Origin: Terasakiella sp033100395
GTDB taxonomy: Bacteria > Pseudomonadota > Alphaproteobacteria > Rhodospirillales > Terasakiellaceae
Length of the DNA stretch: 64,000 nucleotides
Direction: 5' to 3'
NCBI RefSeq assembly: GCF_033100395.1
Contig: NZ_JAWLVJ010000014.1
Coordinates: 60,199 to 124,198 of the forward strand
Positions 9,955 to 18,263 of this stretch are shown one piece after another. Each line of letters opens with the position of its first letter. Position 1 is the stretch's first letter. The notes under the pieces were generated by a model that was given only the letters and a program-made list of their open reading frames with translations, did not search any database and was not told the origin of the DNA. A program made the translations under genes and the position numbers.

Positions 9955-10461
9955 TTAAGCCACGCCATAAATTGTATAAGCCGCATACAGTCCACCTGCG
10001 CAAATCGCCACGCCATAGGGCAATTTGTCAGTCATGATTTTTTCCTGAATACTATAGAGGCCCATGTGGGCACACAGATAGGCGCAACCATTTCGTGCTG
10101 GTGCCATCATCATAAAAAGCGACATTGCCCCGCCAACCAGCGCCATGCCAATCAGGAAAGGAAAGAGACCTTCAAGACCGGCCCAAAGCCCGGCAACTGT
10201 CATCAGTTTGACATCACCCCCGCCCATAATGCCCGCTGCAAACAGGCCGACACCGATCAAAAAGAAGGTTGTGGCGACACCGAAGCTCCAGGCAAAAGAG
10301 ACCTCAAACGGCGCTACAAAGATATAAACCGGGTAAATTGCAGCCAAAATAACAATCACAACATTTGGAATGCGATATCTGCGCACATCTTCAAGCGCGG
10401 CCACCAGCAAAAATGCAGCGAATAATGACAAGGTCATATGGCATATTGTCAGATCAAACAT
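9955..10461 (-). CDS. cpaA: Prepilin peptidase CpaA (TadV)
   Basis: This 168-residue membrane aspartic protease of family A24 cleaves the leader of Flp prepilin. The two catalytic aspartates are visible: Asp25 in LEDVRRYRIPN and Asp83 in the GGGDVKLM motif. About five membrane segments are present. It lacks the N-terminal methylase domain of PilD, as is normal for TadV/CpaA. It heads the minus-strand cpaA-E run, and a CRP-like palindrome lies 60 bases upstream. Confidence 0.93.
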   Translation of the reverse strand: MFDLTICHMTLSLFAAFLLVAALEDVRRYRIPNVVIVILAAIYPVYIFVAPFEVSFAWSFGVATTFFLIGVGLFAAGIMGGGDVKLMTVAGLWAGLEGLFPFLIGMALVGGAMSLFMMMAPARNGCAYLCAHMGLYSIQEKIMTDKLPYGVAICAGGLYAAYTIYGVA

Positions 10462-10521
10462 ATTACACCTGATATCTTTTTATAATATTTAATTATAAAA
10501 CCACAAATTTAGAATAAAAAA

Positions 10522-10537
10522 AGTGATCACCGTCACT
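10522..10537. promoter_or_regulatory. CRP-like palindrome upstream of cpaA
   Basis: AGTGATCACCGTCACT fits the pattern (T/A)GTGA-N6-TCAC(A/T). It lies between the flp terminator and the cpaA start, where it could control the cpaA-E transcript. It is one of five such sites in this locus. Confidence 0.55.
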
Positions 10538-10556
10538 AATATAAAAATAAACAAAT

Positions 10557-10586
10557 AAAAAAAGGATGCATAAGCATCCTTTTTAA
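10557..10586 (-). terminator. Rho-independent terminator of flp
   Basis: The stem GGATGC/GCATCC (10564-10569 and 10574-10579) has a four-base loop and is flanked by A and T runs on both sides, so it can work in either direction. It sits 23 bases downstream of the flp stop. It separates the abundant pilin mRNA from cpaA. Confidence 0.85.
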
Positions 10587-10608
10587 AAAATAACAGAATG
10601 TATTTATA

Positions 10609-10827
10609 TTATTCTGTTGTTGTCGTCGTTGTTGTATCTGTATCTGTTCCGCCATCAACAGCACCGGACAGTGAAGTTGAGACCCGGTCAAATGCGCTTG
10701 TCAGGCTGGTCCCGGTAGTTGTCATGGCAGTGATAGCAACGATGGAAATCAGGGCAGCGATCAGACCATATTCAATGGCAGTGGCACCAGATTCATCATT
10801 CCAGATATTTTTAATAATTGCAAACAT
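10609..10827 (-). CDS. flp: Flp type IVb major pilin
   Basis: This 72-residue prepilin has a short leader ending at Gly14. It is followed by ATAIEYGLIAALIS, with the Glu5/Tyr6 pair of the mature protein that defines Flp pilins. The mature chain is 58 residues and ends in a Thr-rich tail (TDTDTTTTTTTE) that could be glycosylated or simply flexible. AGGAGA lies upstream of the ATG. It has its own terminator and an upstream region with CRP-like sites. Confidence 0.96.
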   Translation of the reverse strand: MFAIIKNIWNDESGATAIEYGLIAALISIVAITAMTTTGTSLTSAFDRVSTSLSGAVDGGTDTDTTTTTTTE

Positions 10828-10902
10828 GGTCTTTCTCCTTGGCGATTACTTAAAATTCATAAATTAACTATCCACATTTAAACCTAAGGAAAAGTTTTCA
10901 GA

Positions 10903-10918
10903 TGTGATCATAATCACA
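10903..10918. promoter_or_regulatory. CRP-like site 1 in flp/tadG intergenic region
   Basis: TGTGATCATAATCACA is a perfect TGTGA-N6-TCACA, the consensus for CRP-type regulators. It lies 76 bases upstream of the flp start. Confidence 0.65.
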
Positions 10919-10945
10919 GGGTTATGTTTTTTATTGATTTTTACT

Positions 10946-10961
10946 TGTGATCGTCATCACA
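10946..10961. promoter_or_regulatory. CRP-like site 2 in flp/tadG intergenic region
   Basis: TGTGATCGTCATCACA is a second perfect TGTGA-N6-TCACA. It is centred 43 bp from site 1, about four helical turns, so two dimers could bind on the same face. Confidence 0.65.
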
Positions 10962-11080
10962 GCGCCCATCAAAAGCTATGAATTTTCAATCAGGTGACAT
11001 TTCCCCCACATAAACAAAAATATTTCATTTTTTACAAATAAATTCTCAAAACACACATTTTTCACCTTGTTTTAGATAGA

Positions 11081-11096
11081 TGTGACAACAATCACT
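11081..11096. promoter_or_regulatory. CRP-like site 3 upstream of tadG
   Basis: TGTGACAACAATCACT matches TGTGA-N6-TCAC with one end mismatch. It lies about 60 bases upstream of the chosen tadG start. Confidence 0.55.
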
Positions 11097-11156
11097 TACA
11101 AAATCACCTTTTTAGATAATTCTAATAGGAAAAACAGAATCGTTTGGGAGCCACCC

Positions 11157-13256
11157 ATGAGACCCGTTTCAAATCTTACAAAAATAACAGAACTATGGCG
11201 TAGCCTCATTACTGATACGCGCGGAACCGCCAGCATTTTGGTCGCTGCGGGTATGGTTGCACTTGTCGGATTTAGCGGGATCGCAACAGACACAGCACGC
11301 GCCTATCTGGTCAAAAGCCGCCTGTCCACCGCACTAGATGCCGCAGGGCTTGCCGGGGGCTGGAGCTTCTTTTTAGATACGCGCAACAATGACGTTGATA
11401 TGTTTTTCAACGCAAACTACCCGACCGGCTATATGGGTTCGACCCTGAATGGCCCCACATTGGTTGTTGATGAAGAAAACGAAAAACTGAGCCTTCAGGC
11501 AACGGCATCGGTCCCGACCCTTTTTATGCGGGTCTTTGGTAAAGACAGTATTGATGTCTATGCCTTTGCGGAAATCACCCGGGAAATGCAGGCCCTGGAT
11601 GCGGTCATCGCCATGGATATGTCGGGATCCATGACCAACAGTGCGGGCAGCGAGTCGCGCATTTCAGCAGCACGCAATGCCGCAACCTCCCTGATTGATA
11701 TCCTGTTTGGGGACAATACGGAAAAAGACCTGCTGAATATCGGCGTTGTTCCCTGGAACGGTAAAGTCAATGTAACACTGGACGGCACCACCTTTGATGC
11801 GGCCGAAACCGTTGAAAATGATGTAGACAGCTTTACCAACCCTGTCTCGGGCCTCAGCCAGGCCAAAACCTATACGGTCAACAACAGCCCGATTCCCCTT
11901 TTATGGTCGCCACCTGAAAACTGGAAAGGCTGTGTTTATTCCCGCTTTATTGATGACGATGATAATGACACCAATGGCGATATTCTGGAAACGCCCTATG
12001 AATCCGTCTGGGTTGACTGGCCTGCGTGGGAGCATATTGGCCCAGGTAGCGAGCCTGCCAGTTCCAGCGGCTCTGACATCACCATCATTCAATCCAACAG
12101 CGGGGCGAACAAATCATCCAACATCACACTTACCTGGAACCAACCCCCTAAAGCAACCAACATCCTGATTGCAGTGGGCAGCCGGGCCAGCGGCTCACAG
12201 TTTAATACCCCCAGCGGCTGGACGTCGCTGGCAAATTTTACGGCAAATGATGGCAGTGTGGATCGTTACACCCGTGTCTTTGCCAAGGTCGCCGCCCATA
12301 ATGAGACAGAGGTCAATATCAGTTCCAGCACAACCGCCCATCAGGGCCTGACCATCTTTGAAGTCGCCAATATTGACTGGAACGATCTGGTCGATGACAT
12401 CCGCTATTCAGATCACGCCGAACATAATCGTGATTATGTCAGCCTGAACAGCGTGAATGACCTTTATAATACCGGAAACCTGCTGATCGCCGTAGCAGGT
12501 CTGGCTGATGATGATTTTTCCGGCTTTTCCTGGTCCAACAGCTTCACTCCGCTGGATGCCGTGCAACAATCCGGCGATGATGGTGAAGATTTAACCCATG
12601 CGGTGGCCTATCGCAAAGTCAGCAACACGTATGATTACGGCACCACCCTTTCCACCACGTCCGGTGGGACAGAACCCACATGGGGGCTGATTATCGCCCT
12701 TGAAGACCGCAACATCTGTTCTGCCAGCACAACGGGCGGAGAATGTACCCCGTGCCTGTCTCATGGCATTACGCCGCTGACCAACGTAAAATCCAATGTC
12801 CAAAGCGCCATTAACGCCCTGCAATCCCCCCAAGGCACCACCAACATCACCCAAGGACTCGGTTGGGCCTGGCGTGTCCTGACACCACAAAGCCCCTTTA
12901 CAGAAGCAGTTGCAGACCCTGATTACAACCGTCAGCAAGCCATTGTTCTGTTAACCGATGGGGAAAATTATGGCGGGACGGGTGATGGTTATAAGACTGT
13001 CTTTGGCAGTGGCACAGGTGCTGGGGATGAAATGGATCAACGCCTGCTTGCTATTGCCAACAACATTAAAAGCAATGGCGTGGTGCTCTATGTCATCCAG
13101 TTCGCCAATAACGGAACGGACCTGCAAACCCTGCTGCAGCAAGTCGCCAGCGGCCCGGATTCCCCCTATTATCACTATGCACCAGATGCGGTCGCCCTGC
13201 AGGATGTGTTCCGCGAAGTAGCCAATCATCTATCGCAATTGAGACTGAGCAAGTAA
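11157..13256 (+). CDS. tadG: TadG-like vWA protein with inserted beta-sandwich
   Basis: This 699-residue protein starts with a TadE/G-like N-terminus (DTRGTASILVAAGMVALVGFSG, one membrane helix). A von Willebrand A domain follows, with the metal site DMSGS (Asp154, Ser156, Ser158) and LLTDGENY (Asp601). Between these, about residues 300-520 are an extra segment with features of extracellular beta-sandwich modules (TPSGWTSL, YTRVFAKVA, GLTIFEVANIDW). The ATG at 11157 has GGAG upstream and replaces an upstream GTG that overlaps a CRP-like site. TadG proteins are linked to pilus anchoring or adhesion; the insert probably adds a surface function. Confidence 0.85.
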   Translation: MRPVSNLTKITELWRSLITDTRGTASILVAAGMVALVGFSGIATDTARAYLVKSRLSTALDAAGLAGGWSFFLDTRNNDVDMFFNANYPTGYMGSTLNGPTLVVDEENEKLSLQATASVPTLFMRVFGKDSIDVYAFAEITREMQALDAVIAMDMSGSMTNSAGSESRISAARNAATSLIDILFGDNTEKDLLNIGVVPWNGKVNVTLDGTTFDAAETVENDVDSFTNPVSGLSQAKTYTVNNSPIPLLWSPPENWKGCVYSRFIDDDDNDTNGDILETPYESVWVDWPAWEHIGPGSEPASSSGSDITIIQSNSGANKSSNITLTWNQPPKATNILIAVGSRASGSQFNTPSGWTSLANFTANDGSVDRYTRVFAKVAAHNETEVNISSSTTAHQGLTIFEVANIDWNDLVDDIRYSDHAEHNRDYVSLNSVNDLYNTGNLLIAVAGLADDDFSGFSWSNSFTPLDAVQQSGDDGEDLTHAVAYRKVSNTYDYGTTLSTTSGGTEPTWGLIIALEDRNICSASTTGGECTPCLSHGITPLTNVKSNVQSAINALQSPQGTTNITQGLGWAWRVLTPQSPFTEAVADPDYNRQQAIVLLTDGENYGGTGDGYKTVFGSGTGAGDEMDQRLLAIANNIKSNGVVLYVIQFANNGTDLQTLLQQVASGPDSPYYHYAPDAVALQDVFREVANHLSQLRLSK

Positions 13257-13276
13257 ATACCTCACCAAAAACTGTC

Positions 13277-13404
13277 TTCCCGGTGAAAGCCGGGATGACA
13301 ACTCTAATTGGAATGAGATTCCTGCCTGCGCAGGAATGACAGCTTTTTCCACAGGATCATCATCACCTCCCCTTTCCCCGTCATCCCTGCGAAGGCAGGG
13401 ATCT
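13277..13404. repeat. Cluster of three short REP-like palindromes
   Basis: Three hairpin units lie between the convergent tadG and tadE genes: near 13277-13301, 13315-13342 and 13378-13404. Each has an inverted GC-rich arm next to a GTCATCC/GGATGAC or GGAATGAC end. They share the ends, but not the core, of the ~80 bp repeat seen at 35.5, 37.3 and 47.9 kb. They may also act as bidirectional terminators. Confidence 0.6.
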
Positions 13405-13942
13405 AATCCAAAGACGTCAACGCATCAAAGCGGGGGCGGAAGATGGAATATTGATAGAAAGTATTGGTATCAAAGAAACGCCCCATAACAATGGGGGTGT
13501 ACATCGCATAGACTTCAGAAACGACGATACTTTCGCCGTCACGCACCACAAAGCCTTCGGGCAGGCTTGCGGCCCCGTTTGCAACACCAAACTGACTGGC
13601 GCTGTCAGAACTGTTCCATTGCCAGTTCACACGCGGGTTTTCGTCATCATCGGTACTGATGGATGACACAATAACCGATCCTTCATTATCCAGATCAAAG
13701 GGACGCATGATATATTCGGCTGCATCATAAAGGTTTGCCAGGTCATCATTGGTCAAACCGCGAGCCTGGGCGGTCAAATCCCCCATCGCGGTGGTTGCAC
13801 GGTCCAGTTTTTGCTGAAACAGGATAAAGCTTGTCACTTCCACACAGGAAAGTGCCAGAATGGCCAGCATGGGTGTGGCAAAGGCCACTTCGACACTGGT
13901 CACCCCTTTTTCATTGTTAAGCAGCCGCTGCAACAATCCCAT
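13403..13942 (-). CDS. tadE: TadE-like minor pilin 1
   Basis: This 179-residue protein has the TadE signature: a short basic N-terminus, then EKGVTSVEVAFATPMLAILAL, with a prepilin-type Gly13 and Glu18 before one hydrophobic helix. TadE-type pseudopilins are processed by CpaA/TadV and needed for pilus assembly. It starts 3 bases after the stop of the second TadE-like gene. Confidence 0.88.
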   Translation of the reverse strand: MGLLQRLLNNEKGVTSVEVAFATPMLAILALSCVEVTSFILFQQKLDRATTAMGDLTAQARGLTNDDLANLYDAAEYIMRPFDLDNEGSVIVSSISTDDDENPRVNWQWNSSDSASQFGVANGAASLPEGFVVRDGESIVVSEVYAMYTPIVMGRFFDTNTFYQYSIFRPRFDALTSLD

Positions 13943-13945
13943 GAC

Positions 13946-14524
13946 TTAATCCTCCCATGGTTCGTTGCGAACAGTCATGCTGGCACGCAGAGGGAAAACC
14001 CCATCATTTTTGGCAAAAAACGGCTCCATCAGCGGCGACATAACTTCCCAGTTGATGGAAACAGTATAGCGCACCACATCACCGGACCCACCAGCGCCAT
14101 CGACGCCCATATCTTCATCCCACTGACCGTTGTCATTCACATCAGTGTAGGTTTCACCATCGTCATAGCTGGAATTGCCATTGCCATCGATAAAAGGCTC
14201 ACCCGTTTCAATATCGGCGAAAGAGGGATAGGTTTTCACTTCGATGGTCGCATCATTGATATCGACCAAGCCAATCATGGTGCCATCAATCACCGTGCGG
14301 ATATAATCTTCCCGGCTGACGTCTTCCTGTTCCTGGCCTGTAATCCCATATCGGGATGCCTCACGAAGGGAACCTTCCAAAAGGGTAGAGGCAAACATAA
14401 TCAGACCCATTTCCGCCACAGCCATGATAGCAAGCGCAAGCATGGGGAAATAGAGCGCTGCTTCAATCGCTGCCACGCCCTTTTCATCCTGTTTTAAGCT
14501 TTTGCATCTGTGCCAGATAGACAT
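13946..14524 (-). CDS. TadE-like minor pilin 2 with acidic Asp/Asn loop
   Basis: This 192-residue TadE-like protein has the processing region DEKGVAAIEAALYFPMLALAI. Its middle carries an acidic stretch with DGNGNSSYDDGE and DVNDNGQWDED, which resembles calcium-binding Asp/Asn loops. The ATG at 14524 was preferred because GGGTG lies upstream; an ATG at 14542 adds six residues. It is followed immediately by tadE 1. A CRP-like palindrome lies between it and the divergent tlpA-like gene. Confidence 0.82.
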   Translation of the reverse strand: MSIWHRCKSLKQDEKGVAAIEAALYFPMLALAIMAVAEMGLIMFASTLLEGSLREASRYGITGQEQEDVSREDYIRTVIDGTMIGLVDINDATIEVKTYPSFADIETGEPFIDGNGNSSYDDGETYTDVNDNGQWDEDMGVDGAGGSGDVVRYTVSINWEVMSPLMEPFFAKNDGVFPLRASMTVRNEPWED

Positions 14525-14582
14525 AATGACGCACCCTTTCATAGATTCTGCTATTAGAATGGCAGAAATCAGCGCTTTTTTC

Positions 14583-14598
14583 AGTGACGGACGTCACT
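14583..14598. promoter_or_regulatory. CRP-like palindrome between tadE 2 and tlpA-like gene
   Basis: AGTGACGGACGTCACT is a perfect palindrome in its outer bases and matches (T/A)GTGA-N6-TCAC(A/T). It could serve the minus-strand tadE pair, the plus-strand thioredoxin, or both. Confidence 0.5.
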
Positions 14599-14637
14599 GC
14601 CCCATTGTTGTCTCTTTTCTTACGTAGGGTGCGCAGA

Positions 14638-15237
14638 ATGAAATTAAGGATTCGATCCATGCGCCGTATTGCCCTGTTTGCTTCACTTGCCTTAGGCATT
14701 TCACTTCTGATCGCTTTTGGCTTTTCAACAACCATGACCCCAACCGCCCCCGCATCGGGCTTTGGGGCCTTGGAAGGCAGCATCAAGAAATATGAAACCA
14801 TTGCCGATACACCACCGGCACCGGACGTGGAATTCACCACAGCCAGCGGGGAGACCATGACCCTTGCTGACTTTAAAGGCAAAACGGTTTTGCTGAACCT
14901 GTGGGCCACCTGGTGTCCGCCCTGCATCCGCGAAATGCCGGATTTGAATGAACTGGCAGGCGAATTGAAGGACAAGAATTTTGTGGTTGTCGCCATTGCC
15001 ACCGGGCGACAGGGCCGTGAAGACCCGGATGAATTTCTGCAAAGCCGGGGGCTGACAGATATTTTATCCTATCACGATAAAAAGCAAAATTTTCTGAAAG
15101 CCATGAAGGTCAACACCCTGCCCGTCACCTATATCATCGCCCCGAACGGCACCTTGCAGGGAGAGATCAAAGGGATCACCCATTGGACGAGTGATGAAGC
15201 AAAAGCAGCGTTTGAAACGGTGCTGACGCAGCAGTAA
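14638..15237 (+). CDS. TlpA-family thiol-disulfide oxidoreductase
   Basis: This 199-residue protein has an N-terminal membrane or signal segment (residues 10-30) and a thioredoxin fold with the active site WCPPC (Cys93, Cys96). The cis-proline region reads NTLPVTYII. TlpA/ResA-type proteins reduce disulfides in the periplasm, for example during cytochrome c maturation. GGGTG precedes the ATG at 14638. The preceding frame starts inside a CRP-like site and is not credible. Confidence 0.88.
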   Translation: MKLRIRSMRRIALFASLALGISLLIAFGFSTTMTPTAPASGFGALEGSIKKYETIADTPPAPDVEFTTASGETMTLADFKGKTVLLNLWATWCPPCIREMPDLNELAGELKDKNFVVVAIATGRQGREDPDEFLQSRGLTDILSYHDKKQNFLKAMKVNTLPVTYIIAPNGTLQGEIKGITHWTSDEAKAAFETVLTQQ

Positions 15238-15933
15238 TTACTGAACGGCTTCCAGTTTTCTTAAAATTTCATCTGGGTTTTCGGCCTTTTTGCTCACCAC
15301 CCAGAAGACATCAAACTTGCTGATAGAATCAGCGACCAGCCAGCTTGTTTCTGCTTCAAACCCCTTGCGCTGTGCAATGGCCTTGGATGGTTTTAGATAA
15401 GACAGGAAATAATCTGCACGTCCCGCCAGCAGCATATCAATGCCACTGTCGATATCACTTGCTTCGATAATATATGGTGCAGTTTCCAGCGCCTTCACTT
15501 TCTTGAGCAAGCCGCCATAACCATAACCGGACAGCGTCAGGACTTTCTTACCCTGTAAATCTGTGTGGCTTTCAATATGGGCGGTATTTTTACCGCGATA
15601 GGCCACAAGATGAATACTGCTGATAGGCTTTTGCGAATAAAGCGTATTGCCGATCAATAGCGGATGTTTGATCAACATCCCCACATCCACATCCCCATTG
15701 ACCAGACGTTTCATCAGCACAGGTGTATGGAAAATCTTGTAAGCCGGGGTCAAGCCTGCCTTTTCAAATTCCGCACGGGAATAATCGATCAGCAGACCTT
15801 CATAGGTTTGTTGAGGGGTGACAGTATAGAATGGTGGAAAATCAAAGATCCCCACTTTGACAACATCTTCACTTTGCGCAGGCCCATAAAGCCCAACAAG
15901 CAGCAAAACCGAAAATATCAATCTAAGTACCAT
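15238..15933 (-). CDS. Orphan periplasmic solute-binding protein, family 3
   Basis: This protein of about 231 residues has a signal peptide ending near AQS and an SBP family 3 fold (VGIFDFPPFYTV at the N-terminus, LNGKKVLTLSGYGYG-like hinge region). No ABC permease or ATPase gene is nearby, so it may be a sensor-like or solitary binding protein. Its stop abuts the stop of the convergent tlpA-like gene. The ATG at 15933 was chosen over a TTG at 15960; neither has a strong ribosome site. The ligand is unknown. Confidence 0.78.
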   Translation of the reverse strand: MVLRLIFSVLLLVGLYGPAQSEDVVKVGIFDFPPFYTVTPQQTYEGLLIDYSRAEFEKAGLTPAYKIFHTPVLMKRLVNGDVDVGMLIKHPLLIGNTLYSQKPISSIHLVAYRGKNTAHIESHTDLQGKKVLTLSGYGYGGLLKKVKALETAPYIIEASDIDSGIDMLLAGRADYFLSYLKPSKAIAQRKGFEAETSWLVADSISKFDVFWVVSKKAENPDEILRKLEAVQ

Positions 15934-16016
15934 CACTTTAGACAAACGCAGTAGTTTCAAAATAAATTATAATATTATATTGAAGCCACCAATTCTATCC
16001 GCAAAAGAACGTAGTC

Positions 16017-16056
16017 AAAAAAAGGACGAGCAGGCAAGCCTACTCGTCCTTTTTAT
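16017..16056 (-). terminator. Rho-independent terminator after prpE
   Basis: A stem GGACGAG/CTCGTCC is extended by AGG/CCT pairs and flanked by A and T runs. It lies just downstream of the prpE stop and can act on both strands. Confidence 0.85.
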
Positions 16057-16072
16057 ACGTTTTTTAAAGCAT

Positions 16073-17974
16073 TTATCGGGCAGAAGAATAGCCGATAGAC
16101 TGCAAGGCTTCGTCGATTTCCGGCAAAATGGTCGGATCATCAATGGTCGCAGGTGCTTTATATTCTTTGCAATCTGCAATTGACTGCATTGTTCCACGAA
16201 GGATTTTCCCGGAACGGGTCTTTGGCAGACGCTCAACAACAACACATTTTTTGAAGGCAGCAACGGCGCCGATTTTTTCACGGACCATTTTCACAACTTC
16301 AGCAATAATCTCATCGTTGGACTTGGTAACACCCGCTTTCAAAACCAGGAAACCAACCGGGTTCTGGCCTTTCAGCTTGTCGTCCGCACCGATCACGGCA
16401 CATTCAGCAACATCCGGGTGCGCAGAAAGAACTTCTTCCATACCACCTGTGGACAGACGGTGACCGGCCACATTAATGATATCGTCGGTACGCGCCATAA
16501 TCGACACATAGCCATCATCATCAATAATGCCCGCATCCGCTGTTGCGTAGAAGCCCGGGAATTCTTCAAGGTATTTCGACTTGTAAAGGTCGTCTTTTTC
16601 CCAAAGCGTTGGCAGTGTGCCTGGTGGCAATGGCAGTTTACAAACGATGGCACCAATGGTGTTTGGACCAACCGGATGACCAGCATCATCCAGAACCTGT
16701 ACGTCCCAACCCGGCATTGGCTTGGTTGGTGAACCCGGCTTGATTTCAAACTCATGCAGACCCAATGGGTTTGCACAGATCGCCCAGCCTGTTTCTGTCT
16801 GCCACCAGTGATCCACAACCGGCTTTTTCAGAATGTCCTGCGCCCAGTTCAGTGTATCAGGGTCAGTACGTTCACCCGCCAGATACAGCGCTTTCAGACA
16901 GGATGTGTCGTATTTGGACAGGAATTCAGCATTCGGATCATCACGCTTGATGGCACGAAAAGCGGTCGGCGCGGTAAAGAGGACACGAATATTGTAGTCT
17001 TCGATCATACGCCAGAACACACCAGCATCCGGCGTGCCAACGGGCTTGCCTTCAAACATAACAGTCGTACAGCCGCTCAACAGCGGGCCATAAACGATGT
17101 AAGAATGACCAACAACCCACCCCACATCAGAAGCCGCCCAGTAAACGTCACCAGCTTCAACGTTATAAAGCGCTTTCATGGTGTATTTCAGGGCAACCAT
17201 GTGGCCGCCGTTGTCACGAACGACACCTTTTGGCTGGCCTGTTGTGCCAGATGTATAAAGGATGTAAAGCGGATCAGTTGCTTTTACAGACACACAACCA
17301 ACCGGATCAGTTTTTGCAACTTCGGTTGCGTAATCGAAGTCGTAACCTTCTTTCAGTTCAGCTTCAGCTTCTTCACGGGCAACAATAATGGTTGCATCCG
17401 GCTTGTGATCTGACAGTTCAATCGCACCGTCCAACAGTGGTTTATAAGCAATCACACGGCCAGGCTCGATCCCGCAGGACGCAGAGATGATCACTTTTGG
17501 CTTGGCATCATTGATACGTACCGCCAGTTCGTTTGAGGCAAAACCACCAAACACAACAGAATGAACCGCACCCAAACGCGCAACCGCCAGCATGGCAACC
17601 GCAGCTTCCGGGATCATTGGCATATAAATAACGACACGGTCGCCTTTTTCAACACCACGTGCTTTCAAAACACCTGCCAGACGGCCAACCTGATCTTGCA
17701 GTTCTGCATATGTTGTTTTGCTTTTGCGGCCTGTGATCGGGCTGTCATAAATAATCGCATCCTGATCGCCACGGCCTTCTTCGACGTGACGGTCTACCGC
17801 GTTGTAACAGGTGTTACATTCTGCGCCCGCAAACCAGCGATAAAGCGGTGAATCAGAATCGTCTAATACCTTGTCCCATTTTTTGTCCCATTTGATTTCT
17901 TCGGCTGCTTTAGCCCAAAACCCCTCAGGGTTTTCCATGGATTCTTTATATTCTACATCGTACCGGTTGGTCAT
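16073..17974 (-). CDS. prpE: Propionyl-CoA synthetase (PrpE-type)
   Basis: This 633-residue acyl-adenylate-forming ligase activates short-chain acids, most likely propionate, to CoA thioesters. Motifs include LYILYTSGTTGQPKGV, WWQTETG and PKTRSGKILRG, with Lys590 as the conserved catalytic and acetylation-site lysine. VRDNGGHMVAL and ASDVGWVVGHSYIVYGPLL match PrpE better than acetyl-CoA synthetase, and the length fits. It diverges from another acyl-CoA ligase across a control region with repeated motifs. No methylcitrate-cycle genes lie beside it. Confidence 0.88.
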   Translation of the reverse strand: MTNRYDVEYKESMENPEGFWAKAAEEIKWDKKWDKVLDDSDSPLYRWFAGAECNTCYNAVDRHVEEGRGDQDAIIYDSPITGRKSKTTYAELQDQVGRLAGVLKARGVEKGDRVVIYMPMIPEAAVAMLAVARLGAVHSVVFGGFASNELAVRINDAKPKVIISASCGIEPGRVIAYKPLLDGAIELSDHKPDATIIVAREEAEAELKEGYDFDYATEVAKTDPVGCVSVKATDPLYILYTSGTTGQPKGVVRDNGGHMVALKYTMKALYNVEAGDVYWAASDVGWVVGHSYIVYGPLLSGCTTVMFEGKPVGTPDAGVFWRMIEDYNIRVLFTAPTAFRAIKRDDPNAEFLSKYDTSCLKALYLAGERTDPDTLNWAQDILKKPVVDHWWQTETGWAICANPLGLHEFEIKPGSPTKPMPGWDVQVLDDAGHPVGPNTIGAIVCKLPLPPGTLPTLWEKDDLYKSKYLEEFPGFYATADAGIIDDDGYVSIMARTDDIINVAGHRLSTGGMEEVLSAHPDVAECAVIGADDKLKGQNPVGFLVLKAGVTKSNDEIIAEVVKMVREKIGAVAAFKKCVVVERLPKTRSGKILRGTMQSIADCKEYKAPATIDDPTILPEIDEALQSIGYSSAR

Positions 17975-18080
17975 AACGTCCCCATTTCCAAGCGATTTTT
18001 CCCAAAAAACGTCTGAAAGAACTCCCTCTCTCTCAAACCATGGGCCGAAGCATGCCTCAAAACGATAAAAAAATAAAGCG

Positions 18081-18160
18081 TTAATTTGGTATTGTTTTAC
18101 CGATTTATAAAAGTATATACCTATTGAGGAGAATAATATTTCAATTTGGTCGGTAAAATT
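18081..18160. promoter_or_regulatory. Divergent control region with repeated operator-like motifs
   Basis: AATTTGGT occurs twice, 60 bp apart (18083 and 18143). TTTTACCGA (18095-18103) and TCGGTAAAA (18150-18158) are inverted copies. The second cluster reads AATTTGGTCGGTAAAATT, a palindrome with AATTT-N8-AAATT arms. It lies between prpE and the divergent acyl-CoA ligase, so one regulator could control both; the regulator is unknown. Confidence 0.4.
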
Positions 18161-18263
18161 CTGGCATTTTTTATAACCCTAAGTGCTTTTTGCTATTCCT
18201 GCGCGCTTTGTATGCTGCTATGAATTTATCCAAATAAAAATTCAAATTCGGGACAAGGACATC

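Larger units (their letters stand above)
10828..11156. promoter_or_regulatory. AT-rich flp/tadG divergent control region
   Basis: This 329 bp gene-free, AT-rich stretch separates the divergent flp and tadG genes. It holds three CRP-like palindromes, listed separately. No small ORF with a convincing ribosome site was seen. Confidence 0.7.
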
